64,000 nt of DNA, from positions 768,599 through 832,598 of the forward strand of contig NZ_JADZLQ010000001.1 in NCBI RefSeq assembly GCF_015905305.1, given 5' to 3'. Positions 8,274 to 17,844 of this stretch are shown one piece after another. The position numbers and the translations under genes were made by a program. The first letter of the stretch is position 1. The number at the start of each line of letters is the position of its first letter. The notes below the pieces were generated by a model. The model ran no database searches, was not told the origin of the DNA, and saw nothing but the letters and a program-made list of their open reading frames with translations. This DNA is from Pinirhizobacter soli (GTDB taxonomy: Bacteria; Pseudomonadota; Gammaproteobacteria; Xanthomonadales; Rhodanobacteraceae).

Positions 8274-10167
8274 TGGAAATCTTGACCTCGGTCTTGGCCT
8301 TCATTGCCTCGATGAAGCCCAGCGTCTGCGCGGCGGACACGGCCTGCCCCATCTGCTGGCGGAAGCCTGCACGCTCTTCGGCGGTGATCTTCGAGGTATC
8401 GCCATCGACGACCTTGTCCACGGCCACCAGGGTGTAGGCACCCTTCTCCATCGGCACCGCCACCAGCGCGGGCTTGCCGTCGGCGGGACGCGACTGGGCG
8501 AAGATCGCCTGTACCACCGCGGGCGGCTGGTCCTGTGCGCCACGGGTGACACCGGCGACAGTCTTGACCTGCCCGTGGGCGGCATTGGCGATGGCGGTGA
8601 GGTCTTCACCCTTCTGCGCGCGGGCAACGAGGTCGTCGGCCTGCTTTTTCGCCTGCGCGATGATGCGGTCGTCGATCACGGCCTGGCGCACGGCAGCCTG
8701 CACGTCGGACAAGGGCTTGGCCACGGACGGCGTGTGCTTGTCGACGTGGATCACCACGCCATGGTTGTCGCCGAGGTCGATCAGGCCCGAGCTGTTGCCC
8801 TGTACCAGGACGTCGTCGGAGAACGCGGCGGCGACCACCTTCGGGTTGGCAGCAATGCCCTTGCCACCATCACGGCCGAACGGCTCGGTGACCTGCAGCG
8901 GCAGCGAGCTGGCCTTGGCGGCAGGCTCCAGCGACGAGGGACTCTGGTAGGCCTCGTCGGCGAGGTGACCGGCAACTTCGTTGTACTTGCGCCCGTGTGC
9001 GTCGGCGGTGGCCTTGGCCAGGATATCCCCGCGCACTTCCTCGAACGGCTTGGCTGCGCCGCTGCGGACATCGCGCAGGTAAATGATGTGGTAACCCTCG
9101 TCCGGCGAAAGTACCGGCTGCGAAATCTCGCCTTTCTTCATGGCGAACAGCGCAGCGTCGAACGAGGCATTGGCCACGCCCTTCTCGATGAAGCCGAGGT
9201 CGCCGCCCTGGCGCTTGGAACCCAAGTCGTCGGAATTCTGCCCGGCCAGCGTGGCGAAGTTCGCCGGGGTGGCCTCGGAGGCGATCTTGCGCGCCTTCTC
9301 CAGCGCCGCCTTCTGCTGCTCGGGCGTTGCGTTCTTGGGCACGTTCACCAGGATGTGCGACACCTCGCGCTGCTCAGGCTGCACGTAACGCGACTTCTGC
9401 TGCTCGTACAGGCCACGCAGGTCCGCATCGCTCGGCGGGGCGTCGTCTTTCAGATCCCGGGCGTTGACTTCGATGTACTGCAAGGTGACCTGCTCGGGCG
9501 TCATGTACTGCGCGCGGTGCGCGTCGTAATAGGCCTTGAGCTCGGCGTCGGAGACATCCGTGCTCGGCGCCGCCGGCGCGGGGATATCCACCAGGCGCAC
9601 ATCGCGCTTCTGTTCGGTCAGGCGCAGCACGCGATCGATGTCGGCATCGGTCACCAGCACGCTCTGGCCGATGGCATTGGGAAGGAGCTGGGTTGCCATT
9701 TCCTGGCGACGCTGCGCCTCGAAAGTGGCCGCCGAGGTGCGCGTGCCCGCAAGGTACGCGCTATAGGCTTTCTGGTCGAACTTGCCGTCGCTCTGGAAGG
9801 CAGGCTCCGCCGCGATGGCACTGACCACCTGTGCGTCGGTGACGGTGAGGCCGAGCTTGCCGTTGGCCTGGCGGAGCACCGCCTGGCTGATCATCGCATC
9901 GAGGATCTTCTGCTTGGTGGCCGGCTGCTCAAGATAGGTCGGATCGTAACGATCACCCTGCTGCGCCATCATCTGCTCGCGGATGTTGTTCACGCGCTCC
10001 TGGTAGTCCTGCTGCTGGATTTCCGTGTCGCCTACTTTGGCGAGGTAGCTGGCGCGATCGCCTTGCAGGTAATTCTCGATGCCGAAGAAGGCAACGGCGA
10101 AGACGCTCACCCCGAGCACGACCATCGTCGGCCAGCCTTCCATCTTCGTACGCAATGAATGAAGCAT
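8260..10167 (-). CDS. ppiD: periplasmic peptidyl-prolyl isomerase/chaperone PpiD
   Basis: 635 residues. A single N-terminal signal anchor (MVVLGVSVFAVAFFGIENYL) is followed by a SurA_N-like chaperone region. A parvulin domain in the middle (QREVSHILVNVPKNATPEQQ... LGFIEKGVANASFDAALF ... GYHIIYLRDV) and a large C-terminal chaperone part complete it. PpiD is anchored in the inner membrane and assists folding of secreted proteins near the Sec translocon. The start at 10167 (MLHSLRTKMEGW) was chosen. The upstream in-frame ATG at 10191 falls inside the terminator hairpin and would precede the hydrophobic anchor oddly. It is the last member of the tig-clpPX-lon-hupB-ppiD block, here separated from hupB by two tRNA genes. 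Confidence 0.95.
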   Translation of the reverse strand: MLHSLRTKMEGWPTMVVLGVSVFAVAFFGIENYLQGDRASYLAKVGDTEIQQQDYQERVNNIREQMMAQQGDRYDPTYLEQPATKQKILDAMISQAVLRQANGKLGLTVTDAQVVSAIAAEPAFQSDGKFDQKAYSAYLAGTRTSAATFEAQRRQEMATQLLPNAIGQSVLVTDADIDRVLRLTEQKRDVRLVDIPAPAAPSTDVSDAELKAYYDAHRAQYMTPEQVTLQYIEVNARDLKDDAPPSDADLRGLYEQQKSRYVQPEQREVSHILVNVPKNATPEQQKAALEKARKIASEATPANFATLAGQNSDDLGSKRQGGDLGFIEKGVANASFDAALFAMKKGEISQPVLSPDEGYHIIYLRDVRSGAAKPFEEVRGDILAKATADAHGRKYNEVAGHLADEAYQSPSSLEPAAKASSLPLQVTEPFGRDGGKGIAANPKVVAAAFSDDVLVQGNSSGLIDLGDNHGVVIHVDKHTPSVAKPLSDVQAAVRQAVIDDRIIAQAKKQADDLVARAQKGEDLTAIANAAHGQVKTVAGVTRGAQDQPPAVVQAIFAQSRPADGKPALVAVPMEKGAYTLVAVDKVVDGDTSKITAEERAGFRQQMGQAVSAAQTLGFIEAMKAKTEVKISKDRL

Positions 10168-10190
10168 CGGTTTCGCTCGCAAGCAGGACA

Positions 10191-10219
10191 TAAAACAAGG
10201 GCGCCACGCGGGCGCCCTT
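10191..10219 (-). terminator. terminator after tRNA-Asp
   Basis: Stem AAGGGCGCC / GGCGCCCTT (10197-10219) followed by GTTTTA on the minus strand, between tRNA-Asp and ppiD. It should end most tRNA transcripts, so ppiD needs read-through or a promoter of its own. Confidence 0.75.
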
Positions 10220-10227
10220 GAAGGGTA

Positions 10228-10304
10228 TGGCGGAGTGGACGGGACTCGAACCCGCGACCTCCGGCGTGACAGGCCAGCATTCTAACCGACTGAACTACCA
10301 CTCC
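10228..10304 (-). tRNA. tRNA-Asp(GTC)
   Basis: 77 nt, acceptor GGAGTGG/CCACTCC, anticodon loop CTGTCAC (GTC), GGTTCGAGTCC T-loop, encoded CCA. Nearly identical in plan to E. coli tRNA-Asp. Confidence 0.97.
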
Positions 10305-10313
10305 GCGACTTTT

Positions 10314-10388
10314 TGGTGGGTGCTGAGGGGATCGAACCCCCGACCAGCGCCGTGTAAAGGCGACGCTCTACCGCTGAGCTAAGCACCC
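10314..10388 (-). tRNA. tRNA-Val(TAC)
   Basis: 75 nt, acceptor GGGTGCT/AGCACCC, anticodon loop TTTACAC (TAC), encoded CCA. It begins 23 bp after the hupB stop and is followed after 9 bp by tRNA-Asp. No separate promoter is evident, so it may be processed from the hupB transcript. Confidence 0.97.
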
Positions 10389-10411
10389 AGGTCAAAGGCA
10401 GACCTGACTAC

Positions 10412-10684
10412 TTAGTTTAGGTGATCTTTCAGCGCCTTGCCAGCCTTGAACGCCGGGACCTTGGAGGCCGGGATCTTGATTTCTTCGTTGGTACGCGGGT
10501 TGCGGCCGGTACGCTCGGCGCGCTGACGGACGGTGAAGGTGCCGAAGCCCACCAGGGAGACGTCCTCACCCTTGTGCAGGCTGGCCTTGACGGCATCGAT
10601 CAGCGCTTCGAGGGCGCGGCCGGCGTCGGCCTTGGACAGCTCGGCGCGCTCGGCGAGATCGGCGATCAATTCAGATTTATTCAT
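10412..10684 (-). CDS. hupB: DNA-binding protein HU-beta
   Basis: 90 residues, the exact size of HU. The N-terminal dimerisation helices ([26 protein letters not shown]) are followed by the DNA-binding arm signature [24 protein letters not shown] and the C-terminal helix [18 protein letters not shown] compacts and bends DNA as a nucleoid protein. Its own promoter can be seen about 150 bp upstream in the lon-hupB gap, so it is likely expressed independently of lon. The two tRNA genes follow immediately. Confidence 0.98.
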   Translation of the reverse strand: MNKSELIADLAERAELSKADAGRALEALIDAVKASLHKGEDVSLVGFGTFTVRQRAERTGRNPRTNEEIKIPASKVPAFKAGKALKDHLN

Positions 10685-10834
10685 TGGTTATTTCCTTATC
10701 ACGTGAAAGAGTCCGCGGTGTATTCGGGACGAGAAGCATGCCTGGGCTACTTGGACGGCCAGCGGTTCGCGAAGGGAACGTCGCGGGCCGCTGTTGCGCT
10801 TGCTGCGCGGGCGCTTGGTGCTAGCGGTCGGACC

Positions 10835-10863
10835 TTTATACCAGCGGCCTCCGGCACCCGCAA
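10835..10863 (-). promoter_or_regulatory. sigma-70 promoter of hupB
   Basis: Minus-strand TTGCGG (10858-10863), 17 bp, TATAAA (10835-10840). It would give a leader of about 140 nt before the hupB ATG at 10684. Confidence 0.7.
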
Positions 10864-10928
10864 TACGAGATGTACCAACGCTTTCAGCCCACGTGCACGT
10901 TACGCGCAGGTGATGGCGGACATGTTGA

Positions 10929-10961
10929 GGGAGGCATGCCGTTGGCATGCCTCCCTTTTTT
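10929..10961 (+). terminator. strong terminator-like hairpin, plus-strand polarity, in the lon-hupB gap
   Basis: A perfect 12-bp stem GGGAGGCATGCC / GGCATGCCTCCC with loop GTT, then six T on the plus strand. Both flanking genes run on the minus strand. For them the hairpin is preceded by A6 and is not followed by a U run. Either it acts as an mRNA 3' stabiliser for lon or it ends an unrecognised plus-strand transcript. The rest of 10685-10983 holds only the hupB promoter and leader. Confidence 0.6.
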
Positions 10962-10983
10962 CCGGATTTGCCAGAACCGTCTA

Positions 10984-13485
10984 TCAGTGCGTGAGCGACG
11001 GTGCTGCCTTTCCTTCGTCCTTCTTGCCATCCACCGTCGTGCCATCGCCGGTCTTCACCTCCAACGGGGTGGGCGGACGCTCCAGCGCGATATTGAGCAC
11101 CTCGTCGATCCACTTCACCGGGATGATCTCCAGCGACCCGGTGATGTTGTCCGGGATGTCGGCCAGGTCCTTCTTGTTCTCGTCCGGGATGATCACCGTG
11201 GTGATGCCACCACGATGGGCTGCCAGCAGTTTTTCCTTAAGCCCGCCGATCGGCAGCACGCGGCCACGCAGCGTGATTTCGCCGGTCATCGCCACTTCCG
11301 AACGCACCGGGATATGGGTGAGCGTGGACACCAGCGCCGTGCACATGGCGATGCCTGCGCTGGGGCCGTCCTTGGGCGTGGCGCCCTCGGGCACGTGGAT
11401 GTGGATGTCCAGCGACTGGTGGAAGTCCGGATCGATGCCGAGCGACGATGCACGTGCGCGCACCACCGACAACGCCGCCTGGATCGATTCCTTCATGACA
11501 TCGCCCAGCTGGCCGGTATGCACCAGCCTGCCCTTGCCCGGCAGCACCGAGCTTTCGATGCTGAGCAGATCGCCGCCGACCGACGTCCAGGCAAGCCCGG
11601 TTACCAGGCCCACTTCGTTCTGCAGTTCCGCGCGGCCGAAGTCGAAGCGACGCACGCCCAGGTATTGGTCGAGGTTGGCCGATTCGACCTTGGCCTTGCC
11701 GGCAACGACCAACGGCTTCACCGTCGCGGATTTCGCGGCTACTTTGCCCTTGGCCGGTTTCTTTGCCTTGGCCGACTCGCGCAGCGTGATTTCCTTCACC
11801 ACCTTGCGGCAGATCTTGGAAATCTCGCGCTCGAGATTACGTACGCCCGATTCGCGCGTGTAGTAGCGCACGATGTCGCGCAGCGCGTCTTCCTTCACGC
11901 TGAGCTCCTCGGGCTTCAGGCCATTGGCCTTCAGCTGCTTGGGCAACAGGTATTTCTGCGCGATGGCGAGTTTTTCGTCCTCGGTGTAACCGGGGATGCG
12001 GATCACTTCCATACGGTCGAGCAGCGGGCCGGGGATGTTCAGCGAATTGGCCGTGGCGATCCACATCACCTCGGAGAGGTCGAGGTCGACTTCCAGGTAA
12101 TGGTCGTTGAAGGCATGGTTCTGTTCCGGATCGAGCACTTCGAGCAGGGCCGACGACGGATCGCCGCGGAAGTCCATCGACATCTTGTCGATTTCGTCCA
12201 GCACGAACAGGGGGTTCTTCGTGCCGGTCTTGTTGAGGTTCTGCACGATGCGACCCGGCATCGAACCGATGTAGGTGCGGCGATGGCCACGGATTTCCGC
12301 TTCATCGCGCACGCCGCCCAGCGACATGCGGACGAACTTGCGGTTGGTGGCCTTGGCGATGGACTGGCCGAGTGAGGTCTTGCCCACGCCCGGCGGGCCG
12401 ACCAGGCAAAGGATCGGGCCCTTCATGGCGTTCACGCGCTGCTGCACGGCGAGATACTCCAGGATGCGCTCCTTGACCTTCTCCAGGCCAAAGTGGTCGG
12501 CATCGAGCACTTCCTGGGCGAGCGCGAGATCCTTGCGGACCTTGCTGCGCTTCTTCCACGGCACGCCGACCAGCCAGTCAAGGTAATTCCTGACCACGGT
12601 GGCCTCGGCAGACATCGGCGACATCTGCTTGAGCTTGTTGAATTCGTTCTTGGCCTTGGCAAGCACAGCCTTGGGCATGCCGGCAGCTTCGATTTTCTTT
12701 TGCAGTTCCTCGATCTCGTTGCCGCCCTCCTCGCCTTCACCCAGTTCCTTCTGGATGGCCTTCATCTGCTCGTTGAGGTAGTACTCGCGCTGGCTCTTCT
12801 CCATCTGCGACTTCACGCGGCCGCGGATGCGCTTCTCGACCTGCTGCAGATCCATCTCGCCATCGACCAGGCCAATCAGGAGCTCCAGCCGCTGGCCGAC
12901 ATCCGCGGTTTCCAGCACGCGCTGCTTGTCGGCCATGCGCACGGAGAGGTGTGCGGCAATGGAGTCGGCCAGGCGCGACGGATCGTCGATACCCGAAAGG
13001 GTGGCCAGGATCTCCGGCGGCAGCTTGCGGCTTTGCTTCACCAGCTGCTCGAAGAGCGACACCAGCGAACGGGAAACCACGTCGAGCTCGCGCTCGTTGC
13101 TGCTGTAGATGGGCTCGATCACGCTCGCCTGCGCGCTGAGCATGCCCGACTCATCCACGTAATCGTGCACGTCCACGCGCGACTGCCCCTCCACCAGCAC
13201 CTTCACGGTGCCGTCGGGGAGCTTGAGCAGCTGCAGCACGCCCGCCAGGGTACCGGTGGTGTGCAGGTCGGCGATTTCCGGATCGTCGATGTCCGGGCTC
13301 TTCTGTGCCACCAGCAGGATCTGCCGCTCGCCTTCCATCGCGCGCTCAAGTGCACGCATGGACTTGTCGCGGCCAACGAACAGCGGGATGACCATGTGCG
13401 GGTAAACCACCACATCTCGCAGCGGAAGGACCGGCAGGACATCCAGGGCGGCACCGCTGGTGGGAACGGGTTGGTTCTTTGCCAT
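10984..13485 (-). CDS. lon: ATP-dependent protease Lon
   Basis: 833 residues. The N-terminal substrate domain ([23 protein letters not shown]) is followed by a long coiled-coil and the AAA+ module with Walker [10 protein letters not shown] near 365 and Walker [12 protein letters not shown]. The C-terminal Ser-Lys protease carries the catalytic Ser in [14 protein letters not shown] and the Lys in [18 protein letters not shown] lysine/alanine-rich insert ([20 protein letters not shown]) sits between the ATPase and protease parts, a common lineage-specific linker. Lon degrades damaged and regulatory proteins in the cytosol. The gene follows clpX and precedes hupB in the conserved order, with a terminator separating it from clpX. 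Confidence 0.98.
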   Translation of the reverse strand: MAKNQPVPTSGAALDVLPVLPLRDVVVYPHMVIPLFVGRDKSMRALERAMEGERQILLVAQKSPDIDDPEIADLHTTGTLAGVLQLLKLPDGTVKVLVEGQSRVDVHDYVDESGMLSAQASVIEPIYSSNERELDVVSRSLVSLFEQLVKQSRKLPPEILATLSGIDDPSRLADSIAAHLSVRMADKQRVLETADVGQRLELLIGLVDGEMDLQQVEKRIRGRVKSQMEKSQREYYLNEQMKAIQKELGEGEEGGNEIEELQKKIEAAGMPKAVLAKAKNEFNKLKQMSPMSAEATVVRNYLDWLVGVPWKKRSKVRKDLALAQEVLDADHFGLEKVKERILEYLAVQQRVNAMKGPILCLVGPPGVGKTSLGQSIAKATNRKFVRMSLGGVRDEAEIRGHRRTYIGSMPGRIVQNLNKTGTKNPLFVLDEIDKMSMDFRGDPSSALLEVLDPEQNHAFNDHYLEVDLDLSEVMWIATANSLNIPGPLLDRMEVIRIPGYTEDEKLAIAQKYLLPKQLKANGLKPEELSVKEDALRDIVRYYTRESGVRNLEREISKICRKVVKEITLRESAKAKKPAKGKVAAKSATVKPLVVAGKAKVESANLDQYLGVRRFDFGRAELQNEVGLVTGLAWTSVGGDLLSIESSVLPGKGRLVHTGQLGDVMKESIQAALSVVRARASSLGIDPDFHQSLDIHIHVPEGATPKDGPSAGIAMCTALVSTLTHIPVRSEVAMTGEITLRGRVLPIGGLKEKLLAAHRGGITTVIIPDENKKDLADIPDNITGSLEIIPVKWIDEVLNIALERPPTPLEVKTGDGTTVDGKKDEGKAAPSLTH

Positions 13486-13597
13486 CTAGGGCTCCATGGG
13501 ATTAGGCCGGGGGCTCTTTGGTTCCGACACTGAACCGCGCGCCCCATGATCGTCAAGTGGTGGTGGCGCGCATGCGACTCAAGGCCGCGGGGCCCAA

Positions 13598-13627
13598 GAA
13601 AAAGGCCCCGGTGAAACACCGGGGCCT
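13598..13627 (-). terminator. intrinsic terminator after clpX
   Basis: Minus strand GGCCCCGGTG, TTT, CACCGGGGCC then TTTTTCTT; 10-bp GC stem with a U tail, 28 bp after the clpX stop. It separates clpPX from lon. Confidence 0.9.
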
Positions 13628-13655
13628 TCAAGGAGTTGCCGATGCAAGCTGATGT

Positions 13656-14960
13656 TTACGCGGCGTCCCCGCCACCTTCCGCACCGCCGATCGCCCGCTG
13701 CTGCTGCAGGTTGCCGCGGTAGATGAGGTAGGGCTCGGCCTGTCCGTCGATCACCGCGTCGTCTACCACCACCTTGCTTACGTGCTCGAGCGAGGGCAGT
13801 TCATACATGGTGTCGAGCAATACCTGCTCGAGAATGGTGCGCAGGCCACGGGCGCCCGTCTTGCGCTTCAGGGCGCGACGGGCAATGGCGGCCAGCGCCT
13901 CCGGACGGAACTCAAGTTCCGCGCCTTCCATGTCGAACAGCCGCTTGAACTGCTTGGTAACGGCATTCTTGGGCTCGGTGAGGATCTTCACCAGGGCCGG
14001 TTCGTCCAGTTCATCGAGCGTGGCGACCACCGGCAGGCGGCCGACGAACTCGGGAATCAGGCCGAAACGCACAAGATCGGCCGGTTCGACTTCCGACAAC
14101 AGCTTGCCGACGTTCTCGGTGCGCTCCTTGCTACGCACTTCGGCGCCGAAGCCGATACCCGTGGTGTCCGAACGCTGCTGGATCACTCGCTCCAGGCCTG
14201 CGAAGGCACCGCCGCAGATGAACAGGATATTGCGGGTGTCGACCTGCAGGAATTCCTGCTGCGGGTGCTTGCGACCGCCCTGCGGCGGCACCGAGGCCAA
14301 GGTACCCTCGATGAGCTTGAGCAGCGCCTGCTGCACGCCTTCGCCCGACACGTCACGGGTAATCGACGGGTTTTCGCTCTTGCGGGAGATCTTGTCGATT
14401 TCGTCGATGTAGACGATGCCCGACTGGGCTTTCTCGACATCGTAATCACACTTCTGCAGGAGCTTCTGGATGATGTTTTCGACATCCTCGCCCACGTAGC
14501 CCGCTTCGGTAAGCGTGGTGGCGTCGGCGATGGTGAAGGGCACGTTGAGCAGGCGCGCCAGCGTTTCAGCCAGCAGTGTTTTGCCCGAACCGGTGGGCCC
14601 GATCAGCAGGATGTTGGACTTGCCCAGTTCGACTTCGTCGGCCTTCTGGCGCGATTCGATGCGCTTGTAGTGGTTGTAGACCGCCACTGACAGGGCTTTC
14701 TTGGCGCGCGTCTGGCCGACCACGTACTGGTCGAGGGTCTCCATGATCTCGCGCGGCTTGGGTAGCTGCGTGCGACCGGAGGCGGCCTTTTCCTCTAGCT
14801 CTTCGCGGATGATGTCGTTGCAGAGTTCAACGCACTCATCGCAGATGAATACGCTGGGACCGGCAATCAACTTGCGCACTTCATGCTGGCTCTTGCCACA
14901 GAAGGAGCAGTAGAGAATCTTGCCGCTGTCGTTGGAACGGCTCTGCCGCTCATCGCTCAT
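13656..14960 (-). CDS. clpX: ATP-dependent Clp protease ATP-binding subunit ClpX
   Basis: 434 residues. The N-terminal C4 zinc finger ([20 protein letters not shown]) is near residues 15-50. The AAA+ ATPase carries Walker [16 protein letters not shown], Walker [11 protein letters not shown] and sensor/arginine-finger regions, with the C-terminal small domain after it. The IGF-type ClpP docking loop is represented by [10 protein letters not shown]. The start at MSDERQ was chosen; the longer reading frame adds 15 arginine-rich residues unlike the family. It unfolds tagged proteins for ClpP and lies about 97 bp downstream of clpP, probably in the same operon. Confidence 0.98.
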   Translation of the reverse strand: MSDERQSRSNDSGKILYCSFCGKSQHEVRKLIAGPSVFICDECVELCNDIIREELEEKAASGRTQLPKPREIMETLDQYVVGQTRAKKALSVAVYNHYKRIESRQKADEVELGKSNILLIGPTGSGKTLLAETLARLLNVPFTIADATTLTEAGYVGEDVENIIQKLLQKCDYDVEKAQSGIVYIDEIDKISRKSENPSITRDVSGEGVQQALLKLIEGTLASVPPQGGRKHPQQEFLQVDTRNILFICGGAFAGLERVIQQRSDTTGIGFGAEVRSKERTENVGKLLSEVEPADLVRFGLIPEFVGRLPVVATLDELDEPALVKILTEPKNAVTKQFKRLFDMEGAELEFRPEALAAIARRALKRKTGARGLRTILEQVLLDTMYELPSLEHVSKVVVDDAVIDGQAEPYLIYRGNLQQQRAIGGAEGGGDAA

Positions 14961-15057
14961 GCTGTTGGTCCTGCGTCGGATCGAGGTACGTCTTGAGAAT
15001 AGCACAGGGTCCCAACCCTGGGACCAGGGTCGGGAACCTGCCTTAAGTTACGAAAAA

Positions 15058-15690
15058 TTAAGCAGATTTAATGGTTTCAACGGTCCGCTTTTCGAGCACG
15101 GAGTCGATCAGCCCGTAGGTCCGGGCGTCGGCTGCGCTCATGAAACGGTCTCGCTCGGTGTCATTGGCGATCTGCTCGACGGGCTTGCCGGTGTGCTGCG
15201 CCAGGATGGCATTGAGGCGCTCGCGCATGGTCAGGATCTCGCGGGCGTGGATCTCGATGTCGGTGGCCTGGCCGGAAATGCCGCCAGCCCAGGGCTGGTG
15301 GATCATGATCCGCGAATGCGGCAGGGAATAACGCTTGCCCGCCGCACCGGCCGACAGCAACAGGGCGCCCATGGACGCCGCCTGGCCGATGCACATGGTG
15401 CTGACATCGGGCTTCAGGAACTGCATGGTGTCGTAGATCGCCAGGCCCGCCGTGACCGAACCGCCGGGGCTGTTGATGTAAAGGTTGATGTCCTTGTCGG
15501 GATTTTCCGACTCAAGGAACAGAAGCTGGGCCACCACGACGTTCGCCATGTAGTCGTCGACGGGACCGACCATGAAGATCACGCGCTCCTTCAGCAGGCG
15601 CGAGTAGATGTCGTAGGAGCGCTCGCCGCGGGCGGTCTGCTCGACGACGATGGGCACCAGGTTGAGGCTCTGGATGGGGTCCATGGACAT
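15058..15690 (-). CDS. clpP: ATP-dependent Clp protease proteolytic subunit ClpP
   Basis: 210 residues of the tetradecameric serine protease. The triad is visible: Ser in [16 protein letters not shown], His in [15 protein letters not shown], Asp in [12 protein letters not shown]. The hydrophobic-rich N-terminus ([14 protein letters not shown]) forms the axial pore and ClpX contact. It lies 48 bp downstream of tig and upstream of clpX, the universal gammaproteobacterial order. Length and motifs are fully typical. Confidence 0.99.
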   Translation of the reverse strand: MSMDPIQSLNLVPIVVEQTARGERSYDIYSRLLKERVIFMVGPVDDYMANVVVAQLLFLESENPDKDINLYINSPGGSVTAGLAIYDTMQFLKPDVSTMCIGQAASMGALLLSAGAAGKRYSLPHSRIMIHQPWAGGISGQATDIEIHAREILTMRERLNAILAQHTGKPVEQIANDTERDRFMSAADARTYGLIDSVLEKRTVETIKSA

Positions 15691-15738
15691 GAAAGTGCGC
15701 TCCGGTGAGGTTAGTGCCCTAGCCTAAAGATCGGCGGT

Positions 15739-17031
15739 TCAACCGCCGACCGGGCGCATGACCTCGTCAAAGCTCAGGGATTGCTCCGTGGTCTTGGCAT
15801 GATCGGCCACCCACTCGGCTACCTGGTCTTCCATGACGCGGTTCTGCAGGCCCGACATAAGCTGGGGATCACCGTTATACAACTCAATGACCTTCTCGGG
15901 CTCTTCGTACGTCGAGGCAATGGTGGTAAGCATCTCGGCCATGCGGCTGCGGTCGATGCGGATTTCGTTCTTCCGGGCAATTTCACCCATGAGCAATGCG
16001 GCCGCCACGCGCTTGCGGGCAATGGGCTCGGCGGCGGCGACGAGCTCTGCCGGCGGCTCCTGGCCACGCGGCACGCTGCCTGCTGCCATCGAGCGGGCTT
16101 CGCCCTGGGCCATCAGGTTGGGGACGTCCAGGTTCGGGTAGGCATCGGCAAGCTTCTCGGCCACTTCGGCCTTCAGGCGACCCATCAGGGTGCCCTTGAG
16201 CTCGCGCTCGAGGTTGGCGCGCACTTCCTTGCGGAAGGTTTCGATGTCGCCGTCGACCACGCCGAAGGCCTTGACGAAGTCGGCATCCACGGCGGGCAGG
16301 TTCGGTGCCTGCACCTTGATGATCTTGATGCTCACCTGGGCCTTCTTGCCGGCTAGATCCGTATTACGGAAATCGGCCGGGAATTCGATCTCGGTCGTCG
16401 CTTCGTCACCCGCGCTACGGTTGGTGAGGGCCTCGTCGAGCGCCTTGAACAGGTTGCCCGAGCCCAGCACGCTGCCGGCGCGCTCCAGGCCCTCGGCCGG
16501 GAAGCGGTAATCGCCCGCCTGGGCTGAGTACTCGAACATCACGAAGTCCCCCTCGGCCGAGGCCCGGGACACTTCGTCGAAGCTGCGGCGCTGCAGACGC
16601 AGGGTCTCGATCATCTTGTCGATGTCGGCGTCGGACACCACGGCGACCGGGCGGCTGATTTCCAGCGCGGCGACGTCGATTTCCGGGAATTCCGGCATGA
16701 TTTCGAAGGTGGCGGTGTAGGCGATCTCGCCATTTTCGGCGTTGCCGGTGGTCTCCACCGATGGATTGGCGATCGGACGAAGGTTTTCCTTCTCCACCGC
16801 CTCGCGCAGCGTGCTGCCGATCAGCTCGGAAAGCGCCTCGCCGTGGACCTGCGCGCCGAAGCGCTGCTTGATCACGTTCAGCGGCACCTTACCCGGGCGG
16901 AAGCCCTTCAGGCGGACCGTACGGCCCATTTCCGCAATGCGCGCACTGACCTGCGACTCAAGGCGATCGGCCGGAAACTTGACCGTGATCTTGCGCTCGA
17001 GCTTGCTGACGTTCTCAACCGAAACCTGCAT
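15739..17031 (-). CDS. tig: trigger factor (ribosome-associated chaperone)
   Basis: 430 residues. The N-terminal ribosome-binding domain (MQVSVENVSKLERKITVKF) contains the docking signature GFRPGKVPLNVIKQRFG near residue 45. The FKBP-like PPIase domain (GDFVMFEYSAQAGDYRF...) is followed by the helical substrate-binding C-terminus. The start at MQVSVENV is the family N-terminus. An upstream in-frame extension of 28 codons is not conserved in kind. Trigger factor meets nascent chains at the exit tunnel. The gene starts the tig-clpP-clpX block, downstream of tRNA-Leu. Confidence 0.98.
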   Translation of the reverse strand: MQVSVENVSKLERKITVKFPADRLESQVSARIAEMGRTVRLKGFRPGKVPLNVIKQRFGAQVHGEALSELIGSTLREAVEKENLRPIANPSVETTGNAENGEIAYTATFEIMPEFPEIDVAALEISRPVAVVSDADIDKMIETLRLQRRSFDEVSRASAEGDFVMFEYSAQAGDYRFPAEGLERAGSVLGSGNLFKALDEALTNRSAGDEATTEIEFPADFRNTDLAGKKAQVSIKIIKVQAPNLPAVDADFVKAFGVVDGDIETFRKEVRANLERELKGTLMGRLKAEVAEKLADAYPNLDVPNLMAQGEARSMAAGSVPRGQEPPAELVAAAEPIARKRVAAALLMGEIARKNEIRIDRSRMAEMLTTIASTYEEPEKVIELYNGDPQLMSGLQNRVMEDQVAEWVADHAKTTEQSLSFDEVMRPVGG

Positions 17032-17263
17032 GACGACTCCTGCGAAACCACCTGCTTGTGCAGGCGCTAAAGCGGCCCAGGGCCGCCGTGTGTGTATATG
17101 AATAAATTCAATCACTTACGTTTAAGTGGTCGTTAAACCACCTCGAAGTGACCTTCACCCCAGCCGCTTAGGATATCAAATCCCGTATTTGGCGGGGCGT
17201 GGGGCGGCGGAGTCGCCCGAAAATCCATCACCGGCAATGCGGGAGGATCCGCGCGGGGAATAA

Positions 17264-17348
<85 letters not shown>

Positions 17349-17391
17349 ATGGGGCGAGGAGCAAGGACGATTTCACTCCGCCGGCGCCGCG

Positions 17392-17420
17392 ATTCTAGGG
17401 GCCGCGCCGTGCAGGCACAA
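17392..17420 (-). promoter_or_regulatory. sigma-70 promoter of tRNA-Leu(TAG)
   Basis: Minus-strand TTGTGC (17415-17420), 17 bp, TAGAAT (17392-17397), about 44 bp before the tRNA. Confidence 0.7.
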
Positions 17421-17431
17421 GGATCGACTTA

Positions 17432-17722
17432 CTAGCCCCCGATCGCTTTCACCAGTGGATCGAGGAAGCGCTGCAACATCCAGCCTGCCAGCGCGAAAGA
17501 GCCACCAAGGATCGCGATCAGCAGGCCAACGAGGGCTCGTAACACCCATGCCTTGCTCGCCATATGCGAAAGCCTCTCGTCCATGCGCGCAAGCGTTTCG
17601 TCGATTCGCGCCACGGCAGCGTCCAGGCGCGAGATTGAAGACTTGATATCAGCGATGTCTGTTTCAGCGAAAGCCCAACCTTCTGTAGGCGTCGCAAGCA
17701 GGTCTTCTACTGACTGAAGCAT
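17432..17722 (-). CDS. small coiled-coil membrane protein, function unknown
   Basis: 96 residues. Residues about 20-55 form an amphipathic heptad-like coiled coil (DIADIKSSISRLDAAVARIDE, LARMDERLSHM). A single membrane segment (LRALVGLLIAILGGSFALAGWML) follows at about 62-84, with a short tail (QRFLDPLVKAIGG). The layout recalls small XhlA/holin-associated or DUF-type proteins, but no family is recognised with certainty. GGGTCGGG before the ATG could serve as the ribosome-binding site. It stands alone between tRNA-Leu and the lipid A phosphoethanolamine transferase. Residues alternate with strong coding character, so it is probably real. Confidence 0.65.
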   Translation of the reverse strand: MLQSVEDLLATPTEGWAFAETDIADIKSSISRLDAAVARIDETLARMDERLSHMASKAWVLRALVGLLIAILGGSFALAGWMLQRFLDPLVKAIGG

Positions 17723-17844
17723 CCCGACCCGTGAAGTGTGTTTTCACCCCAAGTACCCACGGAAGTGGAAACCAAAGTATCCGGCTCACAATGCCGCGCT
17801 TCGAACTGGCGTGTTGCCTCGCTTCTTTCGCGTGGTTCACTTCG

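Noticed and set aside
8575..10158. 527-codon open frame on the plus strand opposite ppiD
   Set aside because: Long antisense frames are expected opposite GC-rich genes. The product is arginine/glycine/valine-rich with no domain, while ppiD on the other strand is fully conserved.
10421..11863. 480-codon plus-strand frame opposite hupB and lon
   Set aside because: Low-complexity Ser/Arg translation spanning two real genes and their promoter; a shadow frame.
13486..13597. Heat-shock (sigma-32) promoter of lon
   Set aside because: A CCCCAT string is present, but on the strand opposite to lon, and no matching CTTGAA is correctly spaced.
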